Source: Flammula alnicola
Taxonomy: Eukaryota; Basidiomycota; Agaricomycetes; Agaricales; Strophariaceae
NCBI GenBank assembly: GCA_015499995.1
Contig: JADNRV010000003.1
Location: 806,001-870,000 of the forward strand
Length of the DNA: 64,000 nt
Direction of reading: 5' to 3'
Under the pieces are notes generated by a model that made no database searches, had not been told where the DNA came from, and saw only the letters and a program-made list of their open reading frames with translations. Both the position numbers and the translations under genes were made by a program. Shown one piece after another: positions 55,109 through 64,000 of this stretch. Positions within the stretch are counted from its first letter, which is position 1; each line of letters begins with the position of its first letter.

Positions 55109-57452
55109 TATAACGCAAAGTGGAGTGGCTGTAGAACTAATGTCGTTGGTAAATCTGGACAGCAAATGACAAGAACATACTATATACTAATAGTATTTGT
55201 AGTCTCGGCTATGCTTGGCACCCCGATTAGCGAATAAAAATGGGAATTCCACCAATTACTGTCAGATCGAAGTCAAGAAGTCACCCAATGATAGGGAACC
55301 AAGACTTATCCGCAAGGTACTTTGAGCTGTACAACTTTCCATGATCTCGGGAATGAAGATCACAATTGCGTGCGATACGTGAGAAACAGATGGGAATCGC
55401 GTACATCAATTTTTTTTCACAGGTGTTCTTATTGCTTCATCGGATTGGGACCAGGGAGGCCCGATTGCTGATACCAGATATCGGAGGAGAAAACGTTAAA
55501 CCAGACCATAGCTCAACTGTGCAGTGTGCACGGACAGATAACAACTGGAAAAAGCGATGTAATGGACCGGATCCCACAGACAGATCCTCTGAATCTCGTC
55601 CTAATTCCGGACTGGGGTTTGAGGCTCGACATTCCGAGTCACTAGTCGCTATTCGCGATATTTACACCGTGCATACTGAGAGGCCGTCGTGCACAAGTAT
55701 TAGTTACTGTAGGGGTGCATAAGTAAACAACGTACATTCTTAGTGGAATTGAGTATTGTGATCTTTTTAATTCTGGCAAGTTTCCGCAGTCTCGACGAAC
55801 CAACATATCGCGAAATCTACTCTCCAGGGTTTCAAGAGGACCCACGTTCCAGGATTTGTGCACACGTTGGATCGCTGGACAACTCGCTTAAGATATCAAC
55901 TTCAAGAAGCTGGTCCATGCGTCCACGTCCATGAGCACCTGGTTGACAGTGAAATGGTTGCAATCGGCTCAGGGCTGGGTTCTACGAACTCACGTCCGTG
56001 CGATACGTAGGTGGCGCCTCTTGGCAAACTTGAATGGGTAAGGCCGAGGACGGCGTTGCCCGTTTTAGAAATAGTATATTGCATAATGACAAACGCGCTT
56101 TCTCCGATTGGCTTCAAATGGCGAGAGATTGCTAGAGCTTGTCGTGGAACTTGACCGATGCGTGTGTGGTTGCATAATCAGGCTAAGGACTTGGCGACCT
56201 ACTGCATACCAACTGTCCAACGTCATACTATGATACCGTACACGTTAACGAAGATATACTTATACTTAATACGCAACGATTCATCCCTCCTGTTCACGTT
56301 TTCTAGCGAAAACCACTTAGTAATAGTCTGTGAAGACATGCCAATTAGATAAACCCATGATTGCTCTACGTATATTCTCACCTCTTGTAGAATCGACTAG
56401 GTAGACTTTCGAATCCGATCGGACACTGACACCAGTAACGCGGTGCCCGGTTGACTTACAAGCGCCAAACATCCGATGCACTACCTTCATAAAAATGATA
56501 ACGGGTACTTGTGCTGCCTCGGGTGCAAACGACTCCGCCTGGGTGTATAAATATAATACTAGAATAAGCATGCACTTCCTTACTCCAAGAATAACAAGTT
56601 AAGTGGAAATACTATTTCAAGGACTTCCGCTGCACGAGGATTCTCGATTTTTCACCTCTTTTCACTGGATAGCTGCATCATCATATTATTTTTAGATCGA
56701 CGCTATGCCAAGGAGCGGTTAATATTGGGCAAATCCAATTCACCAATAGAGCCTTCAAAACATGGGGAGAATAAAGCAAGATACTTCGCCATATCCTCCT
56801 CCACATTGCGACATGCATTTTATCAGGATTTGAGCTGGAACTGAGGAATTTCTACTTGGGTCCCAAGAACGCCCTCAAGGCTCAAAGTTGTGTCGATCGA
56901 ATGGAATCTATTTGTCCAGGTCGCGAATATCGAGACCGAGTTTTGTCGGTGCCAGAGTAATGGTTGACGTTCGCAGACAGGCTTGACTGGCTATTATTCA
57001 GCCTGCACACCTTTTTTCTACATAATATTGAGATTGACACCCACATACTAATGGTAATCATACCGATGTGAATGACCGTGAATGTCGATACATGATTGGG
57101 GAATTTTCGAACGACCGATGGTTACGTGGCGGGATCCAAACCGATTTGAATCAATGGATTGTCCGAGTCAGCGCAGCGAAACTTCTCTCAAAATTGCAAC
57201 GTGAGAGATACATCTGTGGTATTTGAATTATGCGCAGTAAGATGTTGCAACCTCGAGGGCAATCTCCCACGAAACGTTTCTTTCATGTTGTCGTCCTCGA
57301 ACGCGCAGCACGTAAATCGGTAGAAGTGTACCCTATCTTGACACTATGAGATAGCTTCCACGCAATGAGCTTGATTGTATCTTGGTCACCGAGGCGGTTA
57401 ATCAATCGTTGTGGTACAGTAAAAATAGTAGGCATATGTATATGAGGACAAA
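55109..57452. other. 2.3-kb gene-poor region
   Basis: No confident gene. It has TACTAATAGTA at 55185-55195. Two minus-strand stretches read fairly like protein. One is at 56571-56390: MLILVLYLYTQAESFAP, then VTGVSVRSDSKVYLVDSTR up to a GTGAGA donor, with a signal-peptide-like start. The other is at 56117-55902 (SKTGNAVLGLTHSSLPRGAT). They might be exons of a decayed or lineage-specific secreted protein. I could not join them. The rest shows nothing. Confidence 0.35.
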
Positions 57453-58702
57453 TCAAGCGAAAGAACTGCCCAGGCCACCCAACAGAGTTATCCACCAGGC
57501 ACGATAAAGTGTCATCAGCCCTTCTTCGTCGATAATCCTTTTCGCGCAGTCAACGAGTCCGAGGTATGGATCACCCTCATTTCGCAGCCTTCATTAATGA
57601 ACAGGTGAGTTATTTCAAACGTTCGTTATTTAGTTTCACTCACCCAATAACATCTTCTTCTGCTCCAGAATATTCCACAGTTTCCTCCGCGTCGCCATCA
57701 ACTTCTTGCGAAACAGAATTGTATTCGGCTGATGCATGGTTGCGTTGGATAGCGAGCCTCGTCGCTATCACCTCTAGGGGCGTAAGAACCAATATCGCCG
57801 CGCAGAGCAGGACAAGATATATCGCCAACTTCCAAATTGATATATCCGATGGAGAAATAACTGGGTGCGACATTTTGGGCAACAGCAGCCGGCGCAATGG
57901 TCCCAAGAATAATACAATTACACATATGTGGCTCGTCTCAGCCGCCATGAGTCCTGGCGTCAGATATAGAATCCATGGGCGGCGACGTTCGGTGGGAGTG
58001 AGAAGGGCGCGTAAAGATGCCATGAGGTTGAAATACGACAGTCTGTGTGGCGTAGTTATAGACCTATTCATCTGTAAGGCCCCAATCATCAATTAAAAAT
58101 TAGGGTGAAGCATCGTACCGATATGTCAATATGGATGTCGGTAAAGATACAACAAGCATCGCCAGACTGTAAAACAAAGTTCCCTATACATTGTAAGTAT
58201 AGTTGGAATTATGAAATGATTGCCCATATACCAGAACTCCAGTTTCAGGTGCCCTGTATTTTCCATGACGTGGTTGTTCGGCGTCTACGGCGACAAGAAT
58301 CACGATACTGACGATGAGGGTGCTAATCGCCGTAGGCACTATGGCATAGAAAATTAGTGATAGAAACAAAGTAGATCACAACCTTGCACACTTAATCCTT
58401 TGTAAAGACCAGCCAAGCCCTATCATAATAATGACATGGTCAGCTGAGCGAATTGTGGCTGCCCAAGGACGAGATGAATTGCTTACCTCGATTCGATACA
58501 CCCGAAAGAGCATCTGAAAGTACGAATTTACAACAGGCCCTGTATGTGGGGCGGCTCCCCCTTCTGAGTCGAGCTGAAGACCCTTTGGATTGTAGTTCGC
58601 TCTGAACCGGACTAGGACGCCCGTCAGAGGGACAAAGCAGGCCAAGCTAATGACCATAGCGAAAAAGAGGACTATAGCCGGTGGTGGGCCTACGTCCGAC
58701 AT
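57453..58702 (-). CDS. Mitochondrial-carrier-like membrane protein
   Basis: Begins MSDVGPPPAIVLFFAMVISL, ACFVPLTGVLVRFRANYNPK with a first helix and the carrier-like P-L-T-x-x-x-x-R. An exon ends SYFQMLFRVYRIE, then the GLAGLYKGL signature. Later come MPTAISTLIVSIVILVAVD, RHGKYRAPETGVL, a SLPTAIITYRAITTPHRL-like region, LTPTERRRPWILYLTPGLMA, and TPLEVIATRLAIQRNHASAE, a second Px[DE]xx[KR]-like motif. The last exon gives NEGDPYLGLVDCAKRIIDEE, GLMTLYRAWWITLLGGLG and SSFA, with the stop at 57453-57455. The three-fold helix-pair pattern with EG-x-x-x-LY-(K/R) repeats is that of SLC25 proteins in divergent form. Substrate unknown; mitochondrial or peroxisomal membrane inferred. Confidence 0.8.
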
Positions 58703-59826
58703 TGCGTTTGGTTCCTGTTACGAAGTTTGCTATTCAAATTTCAACGAAAGAATGCGTTGAATGTGGAAGAGTGGTGGGTAGACGCTGGTGACGACTGCGC
58801 CGCCGCCGCGCAGCTAAGCGGATGTGGCTGTGGGTCTATCACATGATGATTCAGAGTCAGCTGCAAAAGGTTGGCCCTACTTGTCAACGCACCACTTCAA
58901 AGCTTCACCACTTGAATGTGCCCGGGACTTTCTGCTTTTCAAGACTTTCTGCCTGTGATCTCGCTTGTTGTATCGATTGGCTATTCATTTCAAATTGAAG
59001 CCAGATAACTCGACCGTAATTCAGGCTTGGCGATCACTTGCAGCATCGTGATGAAAGAATCTTCATGGCAGACATGAATCAGATACTGAAATCTAGAACA
59101 TTGTTGGGACTACTAGTTCTTCTCTGGAGTACAAAGTTCAGCTCTTCGCTCTCGTGAGTCCGAGCACCTCTTCTGTGTTGCTGCCACTACCGTCTTGTGC
59201 TATAGGCCATGTGACGATATCATGTAAATAAATCCGCCTCGTGGTTGTCTGAACGACTTTTCCTCTGTAGAGAGGTAGATGCCAGGAGGAAGTACATCTT
59301 ATTATGCTTGACCGTACGACATAATTGTCTCTTTCAAGTATTGTTGGGCTATTCTTCTCTCGACGCCAACCTTCTTGATTACCACTTCAAAAAACTCGAT
59401 AAATTGGACACAATGCTTTCGATCCGATCCGATTACTATATATTTGTCCGCCTTCGCATATCGGGTTTATATGCTTGCTAGATGCTGGGTCGAGTCTGGC
59501 AGAGCGCCACCACTAGTAGTACGTGTACACGACCGTGTATTTTTCCATTGTGGTCAACCGTAAAAGTAGAGTACCACCTGAATAAAGTACATCTTGACGC
59601 TATCATAAATTTGCTTAAATACAGAGAGCACTGGCGTAAAAATGAAATAAAAATTCGTGTAAGAGAGTGGCATGGATTGGCAGTAATAATATTGGCCCAG
59701 TTCCATATTTGACTCTCCGACAAGGAGCACAAGTAAACGCACCGCTCTTTAGTTGGCACCATCATCTGCACTTGCCCTGACCTCATTCCTCGCTTTCTCT
59801 TTCCTTCGACATCCTCACTGTCATTC
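58703..59826. other. 1.1-kb divergent intergenic region
   Basis: Between the carrier-like gene and the Fun30 gene; no gene recognised. At about 58,797-58,815 there is a GC-rich CGCCGCCGCCGCGC run near the carrier gene start. Frames around 59.2-59.8 kb look accidental. Confidence 0.4.
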
Positions 59827-62800
59827 ATGATAACTACCACAGGGTCTACAGCGGAGAATAAGGTCAGTTACCTTTTGGTTTATTCTGATTTCCGCCTTTG
59901 TGCCTGATGCTGTGTACCGCTCAAGAGAAATGCCCTGGAACAGCTAAGATTCAACAAGAACCGGTTAGCAAACCGTGCCCAGGCGACAGCGTCCTCATCT
60001 TCGATACCATCAGATTCAACAGGTCAGCCCCCTTACCCTGCATCCCCAGCGCAGTCTAGAGATGCGACGGTACATTCTCGGTTTTTCCCTACCACTCCTT
60101 CATCCCTCGGCACGGTACTTGTCCCAAATTCTAGTCCTTTCTCCACCGAAGATTCTTCTCCAAAGCCGTACCAGCCCTACAGCCATCCCCGCCGCCACGA
60201 ATTGACATCCTCGTCCAGTTCGTTTTATTCCAATGGATGGCTGCCGGCCAGAACCAGTCTCGCTTCGGATCCTCTGAGTGCACCGAGCGGTTTTGTTTCT
60301 CATGCAGGACCATCGCACGCGTCATTGCGCCATCAACGGAGTGGAGATGAGCTGTTTAATCATGGGGAAGGTCCTCCTCGTAAAAAGATAAACCGTGGCA
60401 CATCGGAAGACGCGTTCGTAGTCCCAGAGTCACCACCTTCTCCGGATGTTCAGCGCGTTGGGAAACGGCGGCTTGGACAATCCATCGGCGTGGACGCTAT
60501 GTCTATTTCGTCGGATGACTCTCTTCCCGAACACGGTCAAATACTCGCCGGACCATCGAAACCTCGCCTCACCAAATCCCGACCGAGTCCATCTGCGTCC
60601 GAACCACCAACTGACAGGGAATATATCAGTTTTAAAATGATCAATCCTACTGAATCCAATGCTCGATGTCAGGCTGCTTGGACTCAAGCAGGTGGTGATG
60701 TGAAGAAAGCCACAGGCCTATTATCCGACCCTAGCTGGTCGCCGACGCCTGTGGTATCCGCGACAGCTGAGAAGGGGAACCTTGGCCGGGTAAAAGAATT
60801 TGATGAAACTATGAGGGCTCAGAGGGCCGCAATCAAGGAGAAGGGCAGAAAGTCTTTGATTTACGCTAATCGACCGATACTGGAAGCAAAATCACCCTCG
60901 ACACCGCTCCCTACCAAACCTCTCATTGATTTAACCACGCCTTCGCCCGCACCCGCAGCCCCTGCATCTCCATTGACTCCCGCCATTAAGGCACCGCAAC
61001 GGAAGCGAGCCAAAAAGCTGGTCATACAGTCGGACTCTGACTCTGCCTTCGAAGACTCAGATGATGACGACCGGTCTTCGAAGCGAGGACGCCTGGAAAA
61101 CCCCTACGAGATGCGAGCCTTAGAATATCTGAATTCATCGGGTGCAGACGCGTTGCAAGAATTAACTGGTAGGTGTTCGCGGACTCCTCAGTGGCGTGAA
61201 GCTAAGTTGCATGTTCCAACAAGGTTGCACTGCAGAGCAAGCGAAAACCATAATTAGGTTCCGGCCCTTCGAGTCAGCGGAAGATATCAGGAATAAGCTT
61301 GGACATGGCAAGAAGAAGGCCGGGCCAACTGGCCTCAGTCCTCGAATGTTTGAAGACTGCACGGAAATGTTGAAAGGTTACGGAGCAGTTGACAGTGTTC
61401 TCGAAGATTGTGAACGCATCGGTTCCGGTCTTCGTGCTACCATTGCTTCATGGAGCACGAATGATGCCGAGCCTGCTGACAACGCCGAAGATGGTGCTTT
61501 CAGTTTGGCCTCTCTGGCACAATTGAAAAAACACAAGGCTCAAAATTACCTAACAACCCAGCCGAAATTGCTGCCTGAAGATGTGTCATTAAAAGAATAC
61601 CAGCTTCTTGGAGTGAATTGGCTCAATTTGCTGTATCGCAGTAATCTAAGTTGTATCCTTGCCGATGAAATGGGTATGATTATTAGAACTCTGTGCCGTG
61701 GAACATGACTGATTCTCTCCTAGGTCTTGGGAAAACCATTCAAGTTATAAGTTTCTTGGCACACCTCAAAGAACAAGGGAAGAAAGGGCCTCATCTCATC
61801 GTGGTACCGTACGTCTCAGCGCTTTGTTCTCGTCATTGCTCTCATCTTCCTTATAGATCTTCAACACTGGAGAATTGGTGCCGAGAGTTCGCTCGCTTTG
61901 CGCCTTCAATAGCCGTTCAAACCTATTACGCCGACAAGAACGAGCGACCACAACTTCGTCAGACTCTGCTCGATACCCAGAGACGCTATAGCAAGACATC
62001 CGAAGGCTGGGAAGTACTGATCACGACGTACAATTTGGCTCAGGGCGATGATCGGGATCGAAAGTTCTTCCGCAAGATTGAGTGGGATGTAAGTCTACTT
62101 TCATCGTTACTTCGGGCATGCTTGCCTAACGCCAGGGTCTACAGTGTTGTGTCTACGATGAAGGCCATGTTCTGAAGAATTTTCAATCACAACGATACCA
62201 ATCACTATTGAAGTTTGGTTCCAATTGGAGGCTTCTTTTGACCGGCACACCCTTACAGAACAATTTGCAGGAGCTTGTCGTGAGTCATCTCAATCCACCT
62301 TCCCTCTAGTGATTCATGGGTTCGCTTTTAGTCGCTGTTAAACTTCATCTTGCCCAAGCAATTCGCTGGTTCGATAGAGGCTCTGCGCGCTATATTCAAA
62401 GTTAAAGGAGATACCAAAGTCACCTTGCTCTCCCAGGAACGTATCTCAAGGGCTAAAAAGATGATGACACCTTTTGTTTTACGTCGACGAAAAGATCAGG
62501 TGCGTGCTATCGGCCTGTATTTTCTTCACTTCCCCTGAAAATGTCCTCCCAACAGGTGCTGAAGGATTTACCCAACAAAACTGAACGCATCCAATGGTGT
62601 GATATGACCGAGCTTCAGCGGTCTATCTATCGCGATACCCTCCGACGTTCTCGAAAGACAATCATAGAAGCTCAAGTCGACGATTCTGGTGCAGTCACTT
62701 CCAACCAACCAGCAAAGAAACCTCGCCCGGCGACTCGTCCCAAGGACAAACTATACGCCGAAAATAGCTCTAATGTCTTAATGGACCTCCGGAAAGCAGC

Positions 62801-63799
62801 ATCGCATCCTATGCTTTTCCGCGCTCGATTCACAGACGAGATTTTGACGGGAATCACGAAACAGCTGATGAAGGAGCCTGATTTCAAGAAACGCGGGGCG
62901 ATCTTTGACCTTGTCAAGGAAGATATGTCAGTCATGACTGATTCCGAGCTTCAGGTCTTTTGTGCATCATACAAAGTTCGTTGCTCTTTTACTCTAATTA
63001 GACTCTTGCTAACATCGATCGCAGTCTACACGGAGATACCTCCAGGATAAAGATTGCTATGTAGATGCTGGAAAGGTCCAAGTGCTCCTGACGCTGCTCG
63101 CTGAGTACGAACAGCAGGGGCGGAAGGTTTTGATATTTTCTCAGGTCGGTTATTTATTGTCTCAATCGGTTAGCAACCTTCTGAGTTGTTTTCATAGTTT
63201 ACGCAAATTTTAGACATCCTTCAGGCCGTGTTGAGGAACCGCGATATCAAGTTCTTGATCCTCACTGGAAGTACACCCGTCGACGTTCGACAGACTCTTG
63301 TGGACGAGTTTACTGAAGATGAATCGATTCCTATCTTTCTGTTGTCAACAAAGGCTGGAGGTTCGTATGGTTCGATTTCAGCACAAGTTTCTTGCTAAGT
63401 TACTTCTGTAGGAATGGGTATAAACTTAACAGCTGCATCAGTTGTGATCATGTAAGTGGTCTATTTTCCGTAGAATGTTGTGTGCGTATGCTGATAGCTT
63501 TAAGGTTTGACCAAGACTTTAACCCCCATAATGATCGGCAAGCCCAGGATAGAGCCTACCGGATAGGCCAGAAGAGAGACGTAGAAGTGGTGAAACTTAT
63601 CTCCAAGGGTACTATTGAAGAGGATATACTTCGTCTTGGAGAGACCAAACTCGCTCTCGACGAAGCTGTGGCTGGAGATGTTGATGAGAAAGAGGGGAGC
63701 GCACCTGAGCGTGCTATGAGGTCTTCATTGATGAATGTTCTTAGAAGACAGTTCGAAAGGGAGCAGGCTGATAGCCCGGCGGGAAGTGCGAACATCTGA
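59827..63799 (+). CDS. FUN30: Fun30/SMARCAD1 SNF2-family chromatin remodeller
   Basis: ATP-dependent nucleosome remodeller used in end resection at DNA breaks and in heterochromatin upkeep. The first exon is [12 protein letters not shown]; exon 2 starts [21 protein letters not shown] long Ser/Pro-rich region contains a CUE-like segment ([20 protein letters not shown], then [11 protein letters not shown]) that may bind ubiquitin. Next, [16 protein letters not shown] leads a helix-hairpin-helix-like region. The SNF2 ATPase follows: [39 protein letters not shown] (motif I, split by an intron), [20 protein letters not shown] (DEGH, as in this family), [39 protein letters not shown] and [20 protein letters not shown]. 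It ends [11 protein letters not shown]. About 1,050 residues, intact. Confidence 0.93.
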
Positions 63800-64000
63800 G
63801 TTGCAGTCGGAGGAACATGGATGGAACGGAATTATCAAAACTTTCTGAGCTAAAGTACCATCTACGAGTATAGCTTTATTATTATTATTTTTTGGAAATT
63901 AGATACATTGCCAGAGAAATCTGTTTTCTAACAGCTACGAGAACACAGAAAGACCTCTAATCAATCTATCCACGCTAGCTCGGAAATACTCGTTATCTAT

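Noticed and set aside
1..64000. Secondary metabolite or other functional gene cluster
   Set aside because: No PKS, NRPS, terpene cyclase, P450 group or transporter set; neighbours are unrelated housekeeping genes.

Overview
The window is nuclear DNA of a filamentous basidiomycete, most likely an Agaricomycete. Genes are closely packed on both strands. They are broken by many short (about 48-65 nt) GT-AG introns. Many families have typical mushroom-fungus form: DUF6533-type membrane proteins, Zn2Cys6 factors with basidiomycete-style linkers, a Csf1-type bridge protein and a DUF1746 protein. I saw no rRNA gene, no convincing tRNA and no CRISPR array. No prokaryotic-style operon is present.

Layout. 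1-945: 3' end of an amidohydrolase. 1.3-4.7 kb: a large SLF2/Nse6-like genome-stability candidate, convergent with ERCC1 (4.9-6.1 kb). 6.2-9.9 kb: a complete paralogue of the first amidohydrolase, so the two copies bracket the two repair genes. 10.0-12.9 kb: class II histone deacetylase (HDA1 type). 13.5-14.9 kb: DUF6533-type membrane protein. 15.4-17.8 kb: two membrane protein genes. 17.9-18.2 kb: a tiny intron-containing twin-CX9C gene like NDUFAF8. 18.5-29.6 kb: giant CSF1. 29.7-31.8 kb: divergent YIP1 and NSA2. 32.2-36.3 kb: Zn2Cys6 factor divergent from SDHAF4. 37.1-37.9 kb: SmD3. 38.0-40.9 kb: gene-poor island with Helitron-like and minisatellite sequence. 41.0-44.5 kb: CLC chloride channel. 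44.9-46.2 kb: GLTSCR1-domain protein. 46.6-49.1 kb: CDC23/APC8. 49.27-49.55 kb: a 275-bp TA-flanked MITE in the CDC23/ALG14 divergent promoter. 49.9-51.8 kb: ALG14 and U2AF1 (convergent). 53.7-55.1 kb: a second Zn2Cys6 factor. 57.5-58.7 kb: mitochondrial-carrier-like protein. 59.8-63.8 kb: Fun30/SMARCAD1 chromatin remodeller.

Most genes are housekeeping: repair and chromatin (ERCC1, HDA1, Fun30, GLTSCR1), RNA and ribosome biogenesis (SmD3, U2AF1, NSA2), secretory and lipid traffic (YIP1, ALG14, CSF1), respiratory assembly (SDHAF4 and the NDUFAF8-like gene), and cell cycle (CDC23). They do not form an evident pathway cluster. I found no clear new biological system. The most informative oddities are the MITE with four iterated internal units in a shared promoter, the Helitron-like 3' terminus and recurring TACTAATAGT motif in gene-poor DNA, the split start of NSA2 (ATG-only exon plus a 6-nt exon), a GC-AG intron in CSF1, and the hidden twin-CX9C gene. 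Exon joins are read by eye from splice signals and family resemblance; no search was run.
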